Positions 32,931 through 44,562 of a DNA stretch of 64,000 nt are shown here, piece after piece (position 1 is the stretch's first letter; every line of letters starts with the position of its first letter). The position numbers and the translations under genes were made by a program. The stretch spans positions 110,766,734 to 110,830,733 of the forward strand of contig NW_023605305.1 in assembly GCF_014898055.3 (NCBI RefSeq). Direction: 5' to 3'. The notes below the pieces were generated by a model, which did not search any database, was not told the DNA's origin, and saw only the letters and a list, made by a program, of their open reading frames with translations. This DNA comes from Talpa occidentalis (Eukaryota; Chordata; Mammalia; Eulipotyphla; Talpidae).

Positions 32931-35024
32931 CATTGTTCCCCCAATGGAGTCATTTCCCGTTAGGTCATTATTCTTTCTTCTGTGTCATCCCCCACATCAT
33001 ATCATCCCTTCTCAGATCTCCCCCAGTCTAACCTCATGATTTTTCTCCTCCGTGCAATTGATCACGAGGGGTCTTTTGCCCTCACAGCCACCTGCCTTTC
33101 CTCTCCATCTTCTGCCTTTCTCCCATCCCTCGCCTGCTACTCAGCCTCATCCTCAACATCCTGTCTTCTCTACCCCAATTCTGACATTGATTCCAACTCC
33201 CCAACGCCCCCCATGCCCACAAAGATAACATCAACATTTGTGCAGGGCAATGCAATACTGACCTGGGGCCAGGCAGTGTGTATATAACCATATGTAGGCA
33301 GTATATGTGGAACATGCTTTCAGATCATCCATCTCAATTTATGAACCTCTTTGGCAGCCTTTGTTCTGCTCTCACATGAGGCTCTGCCAAGTTTATAAAT
33401 ACTTCCTCTCAATGACAATAAATTTGGTCTCCCTTAATCTTTTACTTCATATATAAAACCTCATTGAGCTTGCAGCCACACTGACACTTCTGTTAACTGT
33501 TTTCTTGCTTGATCTTAACACGCTAACCAAATGGACTTTGAGAGCCTCCATCCATCGCTGCTTGACTGAAGGCTTCTGCCTATCCATGTCTTGAAAGTTG
33601 GAAGCTAACTCAACTTGGACGCCTGCCTCTCACACTACTCTAGCTTGTGAAGTCAAGACCATTGATAAAATCCAGACAGTTTACAGAGGGGCCTAAGGAA
33701 GGTCATTTCTCTGAACACTTGGCTGTTCCTTCTCCAGCAACAGATGGATTTACCAGATGGAACAGAAGCGGTTCTTCTTTTTCTCATGGAAGACAAGATT
33801 GCCCTTTGTTTTGATGAGCCCAGAAGAACTCTTAGGTATGGAAAAGTGTTAATAATATATCATGTTGTATTTGCTCTTTCTCTTCATTCTCTCCTCATTT
33901 TTTCCTGCTACTTGCCAGTCGCTCAAGACTGCACCAGATACGTAGGAGACACTACTACCGACCTACTCAATCACGCAAAACTCATTCAACCACTTTGTAA
34001 ATTTTTAAAAAGTAGTTAGCCCAGGCTTCAGTTGATCTTGATTTTGTTTTGGTGCCCGAATCGATGACTGACTGCTCAATCCTATTTTTTTCATGCAATG
34101 GAAATGACTGTGCCGTTAATATGTGGGCAGTAAAGTATATGGGGGGGGGGGCAATCACATTTAAATTCCACTTTCTTTCTTTATTCATTTTCATATGTGT
34201 ATAGAGAGGGAAGACATGGCGCTACTAAGGAGGCCTAGGCAAGAATAGAGGGCAAGGGATGCTGAAGGAAGATCCAGGCGCTCAACAGGGAACCGTGCAG
34301 GGACCCAATCTCTCTTAGCTCCTTTTCCTTTCTCTTCTGTCGCTCACCTCCTTGTTTCCCCTTTTGCTCCCTCTTGCTTTACTTTTCACTCTCTCCCATT
34401 GTAAAATAAATTAGAAAATGGAATCAAATAGTTTTGCTTTCTTTTTAAAGATTTTTATTAGCACTTGAATAATATCAACTAGTAATGTTTTTATCTTGAG
34501 CTTTCTATAATTTGAGTATGAATTAGTCAGGAATGGGGTCTATTTTCCGTAGCCTGATGAATCCACGTGCCTTAGAAGTACAGCCCCAAGAGAAGGGTAG
34601 GATGTCTTCACTGTCTGAGCGGAAGAAAGGATGAGGAGTTAGGAAATCTGGCTTTCCCCCTATTCTTTCCTCCTTTCTTCTGTCTCTCCCTTTTCTGGTT
34701 GCTCACCCTCAGCTGCATCACTCTGATGACCAATGTGCGGGGCATTCACCCGGGTTCCTCCTGGGAGAAATCATGACTCACAGCATCTCCCTCCCACCCA
34801 TGAAGTCACCTGTGACTTTCACTGCCGCCGGCTCAGGGCAGGCCTCGGCCACCAGCATGGTGTTCACCCCACAAAGAGTGTCAATGGACTAAAGGTCAGT
34901 TGGTGGGCAGGCTGGTCCCTGGCTCATGCACATACAGATGACACCAGCTGTGCTCAGAGTCACACAGGGGTGGGGGGGGGTAGTAGGGTGGCCAAGGGCA
35001 AGATGTCCTCAGTCAAGGCTGTAG
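32931..35024. other. Unassigned sequence, no gene recognised
   Basis: No gene recognised. A 92-base stretch at 33744-33835 is open and flanked by CAG and GTATGG, but has no recognisable protein similarity. A poly-G run of ten or more lies at 34141, and a G-rich run near 34970. Confidence 0.35.
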
Positions 35025-35190
35025 CCCGGGATCTGGGTTCAAACCTGCCCCCAGCTGCCCACCCTGCTGCTTGCGAGATCTTGGGCTTGTGCCTTCCTCT
35101 ATCTGAGTTTCAGGATTTTCATCTATAAACAGAAATGCTGCAGCCTAGCTCACAGGCTGGCTGTGCTCATCCATGAGATGATGCACATCG
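35025..35190 (+). repeat. MIR relic, sense
   Basis: GGATCTGGGTTCAAACCTGCC, GAGATCTTGGGCTTGTGCCTTCCTCTATCTGAGTTTCAGGATTTTCATCTATAAACAG and CTCATCCATGAGATGATGCAC follow MIR order up to the edge of the CpG-rich block. Confidence 0.7.
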
Positions 35191-35289
35191 AGGCCCCAAC
35201 ATCTCACACAGACGACGGGAAGGTGAAGAGACTGGAGCAGGAGAGGCTAAAGGCAGCGCCCAGGACATAATCTGGGGCAGCCTGGGGGT

Positions 35290-35900
35290 GCTGATCTGAT
35301 CAAGCATCAGCATGAAAGGGCCCCGGGGGAAGCGGACTCTGCGCTGGCGGGAAGGCGCTGGCCCCAGCTCGCCGGCCGCACAGCGCCATCTAGAGGCGGA
35401 GCGCGCGCAGCAAGGGGTGGTCGCGCCAGGTCCGCGGGCCCCAGGACCCCGCGTCCCGTGGGCCCCTCTCTGCCCCCGCCCGCCTCTCAGCCCTGCTCCC
35501 TTCCTCCCATTGCATGTGCTTTCCCATCCCACCCGATTCCTCTTTCCTCCTCTGCCTCCTCTTCCTGGTGCAGTGTTTTCCACAGTGGGGTCCTCAGGGC
35601 TTTGCAGAAAATGCTTAATCTGTGGGAAGCCAGATAATGACCATTCCCAAACATCCCCGCCCCCTCTGCGCTCCAGGGGCCGAGCCCTCTGGATGTCCCC
35701 GCGCGCGCTGCAGCTGCCGGCTCCCCAGGATGGCACCGGGGCCGCTGGATGCCAGGCCCACGCGGTGCCCGGCGGGCACGGAGCCCTGGACAGCCCGGGG
35801 GGCTCCCTGCGTAAAGGCGAGGCCACCGCCCTCCATCTGGAGCGCAAAGAAGGGAGAGCCCCCCTCGCGCCCCTGCCCTGCACCCCAGGTTTGCGTCCAC
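35290..35900. promoter_or_regulatory. CpG-island-like block, candidate promoter or regulatory island
   Basis: GC-rich with unusually many CpG dinucleotides for this window, densest at about 35320-35480 and 35670-35860 (GCGCGCGCAGC and CCGCGCGCGCTGC runs). Open frames of 234 codons (35312-36016, plus) and 256 codons (35167-35937, minus) lie across it, with low-complexity Pro/Arg/Gly/Ala-rich products and no recognisable domain, so coding is not supported. A pyrimidine-rich tract ending in GGTGCAG at about 35573 looks like a splice acceptor. A CTCF-like motif lies inside. It could be the promoter of an uncharacterised non-coding transcript or of a gene lying outside the window; I see no way to tell from sequence alone. 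Confidence 0.5.
35381..35396 (-). promoter_or_regulatory. CTCF-like motif (reverse)
   Basis: The minus strand reads CCTCTAGATGGCGCTG, which matches the CTCF core except for one position. It points toward the forward site at 17306, the convergent arrangement associated with loop anchors. Confidence 0.45.
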
Positions 35901-36039
35901 GTCCTCTGGCTCTGCCTTTCTGCAGTGTGGATTCCACGAGGACCCGCAGGACCAGAGCAAGGATTCAACCCAAAAAGCTCACGAGCTCAAGACAGCAGTG
36001 GAACTTTCATTTCTGATTTTAGAAAAAAAACAACACAAC

Positions 36040-36700
36040 AAACCCTGAGTGAGGACAGTTTTGGCCAAGTCTGCATCTTACAAGCCTTGCCAATTTCTAC
36101 TCCTCATTCTAGAAGTCATGATTTAAAAACAATGCTGAATTATTTCTTTCCAATTACATTTTTTAGAAGATGTTGGATTCCGTTCAGCATTCTCTCCACA
36201 CCTCCTTAAATCGCTCATTCTTCTCAAGAGCTGAGATTTGCTTTCAAATCCCAACAAGTTGCGCTTGAAATAGCATCAAGTTAGTTCAATATGAAGTGTT
36301 TTCGAAAGCTGACTAGGAACACTGTAACATGATAATGAATTTCTTGAAACGCTATTAGCGTGCATCATCGCTGCAAACACATGTGTGTCTGTGTTTCCCA
36401 GAAAATTGTTGAATGCCGATTTAGATTTGGAGCAGAGGAGAGCAATAAATATAAACTAATTGTGTTCCTGTTTATCCAATTTTTCCCAATACCAAATGTT
36501 ATTGAGTGTACTCTTCTGCTCTGATTGTGGCCTTTAGTAAACTAAATTTTGTTTGGATTTTACAGATTGTGACGTTCACATCAGAGTTAGGCTTAGCAAT
36601 ACCTTTAAATTCCAACAGTTCTGATCAAGCACAAGCGTATGTGGAATGATGATTTATGTCCATGGAAGATTAAATAGAAATACAAGGCCTACATTTCATT
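36040..36700. other. Candidate conserved non-coding block
   Basis: Free of any repeat I recognise, AT-rich but not low-complexity, and directly downstream of the CpG-rich block. It includes GCTATTAGCGTGCATCATCGCTGC, unusual for CpG-poor surroundings because it keeps CpGs. No open frame. Conservation is a guess from texture. Confidence 0.25.
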
Positions 36701-39299
36701 CTTATTTTTCCCTTGCTGGTGACCACAGGTTATATGTGCAGTAAAACTACTTACCCATGTAATTTCTCCTTCTAAAGCATCCTTTGCTGCTAATGTGTAG
36801 CTAGAGAACATCTAATCATGCTTTACATTTCAGCCACATGTCCTCTCTAGGTGAAATCATCTCTGAACTCTCTGGAGCAAACTTAAATGTTGCTTCTCAG
36901 TGTGCCAGAGAATTTTACATATGGCTTCTTTAAGACAATGATCTTACCTAGCATAGCTTTGGGGTGAAGGCTCACCTCTTTTTCACTTGCAAGCGCCTGT
37001 GCTGCCGATGCAATAATAGTGACCACTGTGTGCTGTGTACTCTCCTGACACCTCTGCATGTATGAACTCATTTAACCTTCCCTAGAGGAGGGCTTCTCAG
37101 AGGGGGTTCCATGGAACGCGAGGGCTCTTGTTATAGGTTCATAACATAGCTTGATTGAAATAAAAAATAAAGCCTTCACTTTTTTTTTAACTGATTGTCT
37201 AACCCAGTGCTAGTACCCACAGTGATGGATAAACTGTAACTGAGCTGCCAAGTTAGCAATTTCATTAGACATCTTTCAGCCTCACGCAGTAGACACTGCA
37301 CAAACAGGCCACGTTCATTTGATTGAAACTTTTTTCAGGTTTTGATGGCTTTGATAATTCCCAGCCCTGACTTGCACAGTGCAGAGAGAAGGATGATGGA
37401 ATCTTGACCACATCCTCTCCCTCCCCGATTACCTCCCACATGCTTACTTTTCTGGCCACTGGCTTATCAGACCAAGGAAGCCCTACCAGAGGGAAAGCAA
37501 GTCAGAGGGAACTTTCCGTTTTAAGAAAGGTTCTTTATGTGTTCCGTTACCTCCCTGCTGCTTTACTGGCATTATAAAAAACCACGTCTCGTGCAAGCTA
37601 CAAGTCAATTTTATTATTATGACATTTTTGTAATTTTTAGCATTTAGCCATTTTCTCATTTTAAGTATTTATCATTAGCGATTATATAACAAACACCTGA
37701 GTGTCCAATATGACAATATTTGAAGGTAAAGTGAGATGGAAGAGAAAAATTTTTAACCTAAAATGCAACATATGTGTGTAATAATCCTATAAACACTAAA
37801 TCTATTTTGAATCTGATCATGTCTCAGTAAGAAAACATTTTTTCAAAGCCTTGTATAAAATTGTCAGGCTATGTTTTTATTCATGTCTTTGGCTTTTGAT
37901 TTGAGTAGCTTTACTATTCAGCATAATCAGTAAAATCTTGTGTGGCCAATAACAGTAACGACATTCAGTATACAACCTTTGTTAAAATTAAATCTACCGA
38001 TCCTTTTTCTAGGAAAACTGTATCACAACTTGGCACAAGCAAGTTGTTTAACAGAAATTTATTATATGTCCTTATGGATTTTTTTTAACTTATGAAGGGG
38101 AAGAAAGAATATTTTCATGAAAAAGCAAGCTAATCTTAACTATTTTTTAAAAGAAATTTGCCCAACAAGTCATTGTTAGATTTAGAAAAAAAATTTATTC
38201 TTTCACATTCTTCATGTTATACCTCCATTGCATCTTGTTTCATAGAAATTTGTGTTTAGAGTTCTAGATCCTATTTAGATAACATTTCAAAACCAAGCAG
38301 AAATTTTTTCAAGTAGAAAATTTCTAAGCAAAAAATTTCATATTTTCTCTAGCTACGCTGTTGACCTAAAAATGAATACCCTTTGTGTGGAGGCTGTCAG
38401 GATGCAAGAGTAGCTGGTACGTTGTGCAAAATAGAGTCACAGAAAAAATATATTCTCTATCCAAAACAATAATTAACTATTATTGTTAGATTGTAATAGC
38501 TGCAGCTCACTGATTATGCTAATGCACTGTGAACTACAGATATAATAGATTCCCGACTGCTTTGTCCTCATGGGGAGGGAGTACAGGGTGGATGCATGAA
38601 GTGGGGATCGTGTAAATGAGGCATGCTTAATATGTGAGAACTTTCTATGGGCAGCAACAATCCATAATTTGAACTCTTTCGTGTCTGAATTAATGTGTCC
38701 ATAAATGATAGTGTAATTCCTGAATGTACAGGGACTTGGAAAACACTCCTGGAAAATTTGCATTTCTTTCCCTTCCCCACACTACCCCCTATTTTTTTCA
38801 TCTTCTATCCTATGCTCTTCAGTATTGTTACATTCCCCACCTTCCATACTCCCGAGCACTGCTCTCACCCAGAGCACTTGTGAACCACAGGCTCTGTGAT
38901 TGTCCGCTCAACAATATGGCTTCCCGTTCTGTTTCTTCTGTTCTCACTTACTTTCATTCCTTTACTTTACTCTTCAAATCCTTTCAACTCTTAAATTATT
39001 TTCTTCGAATGATCACGTCCCTATTAAAGGCATCACATTAGGTGCCCTCAAGTCTTTGTCGTCCTGTCTCTGAAGCTCTGCTTCTTGCTTCTGCTCACTC
39101 ATCGTCTGGACTGTCCATTGGTCCAGAGTTCCAGAGTCGTGTCCATAGTCAGAGCCATGCCTAGTAGTTTACACTCTTCCACCAAGGTCCCCAGCATAGC
39201 TATCCATTAGTATCATAGAGTCTGGAGTTTGGAAAGGACCTTGAAGTTCATCTAACTCATCAGATGGGGTTAATCTCTGACACAGCATCCATGTTTAGT
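36701..39299. other. AT-rich, repeat-poor sequence without a gene
   Basis: No gene recognised and almost no MIR, L2, L1 or SINE that I can see over about 2.6 kb, apart from a doubtful old DNA-transposon-like patch at 37085-37190. Small open frames (38473-38801, 38724-39041) overlap and look like chance. Confidence 0.4.
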
Positions 39300-39470
39300 G
39301 GCCATGGTTATAAAGATCTACATTGTATACATTTGATTCCTTGTTCTGTCCCTTGCTATGGGAGTGCGGGCAACTCATGACCATTCTGTACCTCATTTTC
39401 TTCATCTGAAAATGTGGCTGATGAGAACATTGACTTGATAGGGTAAAGGGAATTAAGTGTATTATTACTG
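39300..39470 (+). repeat. MIR relic, sense
   Basis: TTGATTCCTTGTTCTGTCCCTTGC, GTGCGGGCAACTCATGACC, GTACCTCATTTTCTTCATCTGAAAATG and GGGTAAAGGGAATTAAG are in MIR order. Confidence 0.65.
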
Positions 39471-39929
39471 CTAAGATATATATATGATAGTACCTGATCA
39501 TATTAGAGTCTATATTGGTGTTTTCTAAACATATATTGTAAAAAAAATAACCTGCTGTGCTTGGACTCTAATTCTCTAATCATATAGTATTGCAATTTTA
39601 TCTATATCATTATTAGTAGTTTGAATAGTGTGTCCAAGTAGACAAAACCCTGAGCGCTCTCTAGAACCTAATTAGCTCTTATATTGTGTGGTGCAAGAGA
39701 TGCATGTTAAATATAGGAGGAAAATGAAAACAGCATAGGTATTAGTCGGCTCAAAGTTTCTGAGGAATTAGATGAAAACATATCCATATGTTTTTAAGAT
39801 CAAAGTAAACAAGATTCAAGCAAGTAAATTGTGCTGATTGTTTGCAATAATCCTAATTCAGCTGAAAAATGAGGTGTTCAGTGATATGACTCAAATCCTA
39901 GTACAGGACTGCTGAGCATTTCTTGCTTT
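39471..39929. other. Unassigned AT-rich sequence
   Basis: No gene or clear repeat recognised. Confidence 0.35.
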
Positions 39930-40610
39930 AAATTACTGAGTCCCACTTCTGAGTATGTATCCAACAGAAATAAAAACAGGATTTCAAGTGATATCTATGC
40001 TTTACAGTAGACGAGATATGGGAATAACCTAACTGTCCATCAGGTGGATGAATCTTCTTTATCCAGAGAAGATACAATGTATATATATATATATACAATG
40101 GAATACTATACAACCGTGAGAAAGAAGGAAATTCTACCATTCAAAACAACATGAATAGATCTTGAGGGAATTACGCAAAATGAAATGTCAGACAGAGAGA
40201 GACAAATACTATATAACATCACTTATATGTGGAATCTAAAGAAATTGAACTGATAGAAATAGATTAGAATTGTATTTATCAGAATTGTATTGAGGGATGG
40301 GGGAATGGAGAAATATTGGTCAAAGGTTGAAAACTTCCAGTTATAAGATGAATAATTTCTGGGGATCTAATGGACAGTATAGTGATTGTAGTTAATAATA
40401 CTATATTATATACTTGACAACTCTTAAGAGAATGAGTCTTAAATGTTTTCACAGGAAAGAAGTAGTGAGGCAATGGAAGTGTTAGCTAAGCCATGGTGGT
40501 AATCATTTTTCAAAATGCAAGTATATCAGGTCAGTACAGTGTATACCTTACATTTACATAATGATACATGCCAATTATAGCTTAACACTGGAAAAAATCA
40601 AATAATAAAA
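39930..40610 (+). mobile_element. Old L1 3' end, sense
   Basis: TGAGTATGTATCCAACAGAAAT, TATGGGAATAACCTAACTGTCCATCAG, GGAATACTATACAACC, GATCTTGAGGGAATTACGC, CACTTATATGTGGAATCTAAAGAAATTGAACTGATAGAAA, GGACAGTATAGTGATTGTAGTTAATAATACT and TGTATACCTTACATTTACATAATG are the L1MA-type tail in order. Contains a (TA)8 run at 40080-40095. Confidence 0.85.
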
Positions 40611-40689
40611 TAGAACACTTGAAAGTACTCCTCTTTAGGGAGTATTCTGTGCTACCCTATTTCAAAATACATCCCCTTCCCTCCTTCCA

Positions 40690-40890
40690 ATTTATTAGTT
40701 TTCATAGAAATGGTCACTCTCCAACACGGCGTATAATTTTGTTGTCGCTTGATTTTCTATATTCCCCTGTTAATCGGTAAGCTATGAATCATAAAGATAA
40801 AATGTTTTACCCATTTTTGATTCAGATGTATATCCAATGACTAAACCAGAACCTGGCAACTGATCTTTTTAATGAATAAATAAATAAGAG
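40690..40890 (+). repeat. L2 3' end relic, sense
   Basis: TTCTATATTCCCCTGTTAATCGGTAAGCTATGAATC and GAACCTGGCAACTGATCTTTTTAATGAATAAATAAAT follow L2 tail order. Confidence 0.45.
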
Positions 40891-41369
40891 TCATATGTTG
40901 AACTTAAGAACAAGCAAGAACTTGGAATTTGAGTGTGTAACTCTGATAAAGTATCATTTGTTAAGAAAAGAAAAAAAAAGCAAACATAAACTTCTGGATA
41001 GTCTTTACAGAACACTGAAATCACCCTCAAATATGCTCCAAAAGAAAAAAAAAATTATAAGTGACTCATTTGGACTTTACGATGTAGGATTGACAAGAAA
41101 AGAAAACACAGTGGAATCCTTGAATCTTGCATTACCCTGGCTTTCCCTGCCCAAGAGATTTCTCTCCGTGCTGAAAATTCACTAGTAGGAAGGCGTCATG
41201 GGAGTCTGTGAGAGATGATACAATTACTAGAGGACTTTCTGAGCCTGGAAACTGTGAGAAATTACAAAATGTTAAATGTGAATTTTGGGGGTCTATGTAA
41301 GGTTGACTTTGGTGTTCTAGAAAAACTACTCAAAAGTTTATCTACTGCAGAGAAGGAAAATATTTTCCT
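40891..41369. other. Unassigned sequence
   Basis: No gene recognised. A 96-codon open frame at 40895-41185 is Lys-rich and crosses poly-A runs, so probably chance. Confidence 0.35.
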
Positions 41370-41905
41370 CTATCCATTTTAGGTTCTTGGCTGGTGTTCT
41401 GTATAAGACAGATTAACATGAAAAAAAGTTTATTACCATACATATCACATACGTGACAAATGGGAATATAGAGAAATAAGTAATTCAAACAGGTAACAGG
41501 TTAGAATTCAGTACCTTCAACAAATAATGATAAATATACAGAGAAACTACAGGGCAAAGGAAAGTGGTTTTAGGCTTCTAAGGGGTAGCAAGGCGAGGGA
41601 AAGTAAGTCTATGGGGATCTATTGGTAGATAAGGACTAGGCAGTAAAATTCATTGTATAGATTCCTCTGGTGCCTTCTTCAAGCTGATAAACGGTCCCTC
41701 ACGATTAGATTTTACCTTTCCTGGTATAGAGAAAATGTCCATCCTGCTTTTTTAGCCAATTAGGGAGAGAGAGTAGAGATTTTCTTGTATCTATCTGCTG
41801 CTTCTCAGTTACATACAGCTCAAAATAATCTATATGCCAAAAGTAGCATATTTTGGGGTAACATATTCTGGTTTCTTTGACTACCAATTGCACAATTGCT
41901 TCTTT
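41370..41905 (-). mobile_element. Probable ancient LTR, ERVL-like, antisense
   Basis: GAAGGAAAATATTTTCCTCTATCCATTTTAGG, GACAGATTAACATGAAAAAAAGTTTATTACCATACATATCACATACGTG, AGAGAAATAAGTAATTCAAACAGG and CAGGGCAAAGGAAAGTGGTTTTAGGCTTCTAAGG recall an MLT2-like LTR. Family and ends are uncertain; no internal viral region is visible. Confidence 0.45.
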
Positions 41906-42245
41906 GGATATTGACAGCCTGAGAAGACACTAGTGGCAGTCGCCCAGAGCAGTACACAGGGCTCTCAGATGATTCCACTCGGGCAGACAAACGGATTCAT
42001 CTCCCGAGCTGATGGAGACAATGCCTGAGAATGTCAGAACGACGAAAGGGTTGTGAGGAAAGTTAGTCTTCCTGAAAAGCAGGAAGGGACACAACCAGAG
42101 AAACACCGTTTGTTATTGTTAATTTTACACAGTAACTGGAAGAGGTGAATGCGTGATGTGGAGGACACTGTCAAATGCTTTATAGGAACTAGGCCCCAGG
42201 TGTCTCGCCAAAGTCATGAACACACATTGCTTATTTTGTTCACAT

Positions 42246-42269
42246 CACAGAACACATCAGTGTTCTGTG
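42246..42269. repeat. Perfect 10-base inverted repeat
   Basis: CACAGAACAC, four bases ATCA, then GTGTTCTGTG. The arms hold AGAACA and TGTTCT, the half sites of steroid-receptor elements, but six bases apart rather than three. Confidence 0.9.
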
Positions 42270-42391
42270 GGACATGCCAAGTAAGTGTAGTTGCTTTCCT
42301 GTAGCTTCTGCATCATAGGCATTGCTACATTTCACCTCATTAAATCGAGGAGGTCTAGCACTCCATCTGAGGACTGAAGCAAGCCCTGCCG

Positions 42392-42435
42392 GCCGCCATC
42401 TTGTCTGAGAAACCTGATTCCTGCCCGCCATGTTG
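42392..42435 (+). promoter_or_regulatory. Pair of YY1-like motifs
   Basis: GCCGCCATCTTG at 42392-42403 and CCCGCCATGTTG at 42424-42435 both carry the YY1 core GCCAT in the same orientation, 32 bases apart. Occupancy unknown. Confidence 0.4.
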
Positions 42436-42689
42436 CCAACACAAACTTCCTTGCTCGAGCCCTTCCTTCTTACTCGTAGGTTCGTCTTTCATCAGTCTTG
42501 GGTTTGAGCCTGTCTGTCTCCCCTTCTTCTGTTCTGTCTCATTTTCATCTCCTCGCCTCTGGTCTTTTGTTTGAGTAAGCAAATAAATCCAGAAAGCAAT
42601 GTTTAAGAGGCAAAATTCTAAAAACAACCAAACAAACAAAAATCCAGCTGCTACAATTTAAAGCTCATTAATGCTTGAGGGGAAAACTG

Positions 42690-43330
42690 CTGAGTGTAAA
42701 ATACATTTCAGTTACATTTTTGGAAGGAAATTTGGAAATATCTATCAACATTTAAATTTTGTAAACCCTTTGATGTAGCAATTCCACTTTTGGGAATTTG
42801 TTCTATAGATAAACTTGCACTAAGTGTGTGTGTATATGTGTGTATACACACATCGACATGTCACGGGGCCAACTTGCAAAGGATGTTAATAGCAGCATTG
42901 GCAGAGCAGGAAATTCACAATATAAGTGCCCACCTGTTCGGCCTATTTAAATAAATTGAGGCACATTCATATATACGATTACCATGTAACCATTAAAAAT
43001 AATGAGGCGCATCTATATGAAGTGATTTATAAAGATATCTAAGATATATTGTGAAGTTTAAAAAAATCAAGTTACAGAAGCATATATTATGTTCCTTTGG
43101 GGTTTAAAAAAATTAGGGGTGTGTGTCTACATATATACACCAACGTTTTCTGAATGAACCTGAGAATAACTTTAATACTTGTTGCCTCTGAGAGTGAGAC
43201 TAGTTGGGGGGAGAGCATGGCAGAAACTTATTTTTCACTTACACTTACCTGTAATCCTAGAAAAAATTTTCCTGTGGACCTGATTTACACTTATAATTTA
43301 AAAATCAATTTAAGTAGGAAACATATAATT
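42690..43330 (+). mobile_element. Old L1 3' end, sense
   Basis: TTGATGTAGCAATTCCACTTTTGGGAATTTGTTCTATAGATAAACTTGC, ATGTTAATAGCAGCATTGGC, TTAAATAAATTGAGGCACATTCATATA, ATTACCATGTAACCATTAAAAATAATG and GGCAGAAACTTATTTTTCACTT are L1ME/MC tail phrases in order. Contains a TG/TA-rich run at about 42826-42855. Confidence 0.75.
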
Positions 43331-44562
43331 TGGCAAGGTTGTAGAAAGCATATCCAAAATCGTGCAGGGGTCAGAATGTTTACTTACGTACAATTCAATC
43401 TACTGTCATCAGTTTGAACTGCAGGTGATTTGTTTAAAGATACTGGATAACTCACAGGATTATTAGAAGGTCTGGAGCACAATTTGAGAAGAAAGAGGAT
43501 CGAGGAAAATAGAAACACACTTTCTGCAGATTTGAACTTTTAACAATAAACTTAATGTTGATTCTCAATGATGAACACCTGAAACATATAATATTATAAA
43601 GCAAAGTTGCTTCAATAAGAAAAGGAAAGAAAAGAAAATTCTTCCTTGGGAAGAAGACAGGTTTCACAACGTGGAAAATTCCAAAATGTGGGGGGTGCTG
43701 TTTAAAAGATGGGGAGGGCTGTCTTCACAACATTGTAGTAGATTGGGGTGCAGGAAACAGGCTAGTGAGAAAGAAATCCCTTTGTGCTGCTCACAGAGGG
43801 CTATCAAGAATGATGCCTGGGGTCCAGGGCTCTGTGGTGTTAGCCTCCATTAGCCCTAAGCTTCTTTGGAGTTAGTAACACAGCTTGCCTTGGAGAGTGA
43901 AGTTTGGTGGAGCCTCCACACTGAGCAAACTGGAACGAGGTGAGGGCAGCAGGCCCAGGAAGCAAGGGGGCTGGCAAGAGAGACAAAACCAGCTCTATGG
44001 ATCTCATAATACAGAACATATGTTATGTATATGTATATGTATATACTATAATGTTAAGAGATTTATTTCCTAACATTTGTTTACCTGGAGTATTATTAGG
44101 ATTAGGGTATTATTGGGACTGTGGTCTTGGAGAATGCAGACCCAAGAGGCACTTGAGTTGTGTTGTACACTGGGGTTGCCTGGGTGGCGAGCGTGGACCT
44201 GCACAAAAAGTGGGGGGCAGGGCTAGTTTACGCTCAGGTCAGCTTTAAGCAAATCAGTTTTCAGTCAGTGCAGTTCCAATTGGTGGCGAGTACATCAAGC
44301 AGTGGTTGATTGATCTTTAATTCTGGTGGTCTGTGATTGGTGGAAACTTCAGCTCCTCCCGGAGGGGGCTGTGTCTAGGTCCCTCAGGACGGGGTACCTG
44401 GGCCTGACCCTCGCCAGTCTCCCAGGTGTTCTACCTACTCTGACTCAAATGATTACTAAATGTTTCCTACTTCTTATTGGAGGAAGACTTTTTTTCTCTT
44501 CTACACACAGAAAGGAAAGTTATTTCCATCTTGAAAAGCTAATCTACCAATGGTGCAGTTTC
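43331..44562. other. Unassigned sequence, no gene recognised
   Basis: No gene recognised in 1.2 kb. The stretch at 44080-44450 is GC-richer than its flanks and resembles LTR-type sequence only vaguely. Confidence 0.35.

Larger units (their letters stand above)
41906..42689. other. Unassigned sequence with regulatory-like motifs
   Basis: No gene recognised. Contains the perfect inverted repeat at 42246-42269 and two YY1-like sites at 42392-42435. It could be the flank of, or an older part of, the LTR just upstream. Confidence 0.35.

Noticed and set aside
35167..36016. 256-codon minus-strand and 234-codon plus-strand open frames
   Set aside because: They overlap on opposite strands in a CpG-rich block, the products are low-complexity Arg/Pro/Gly/Ala-rich, and part of the minus frame lies in a MIR. 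Kept only as context for the CpG-island call.
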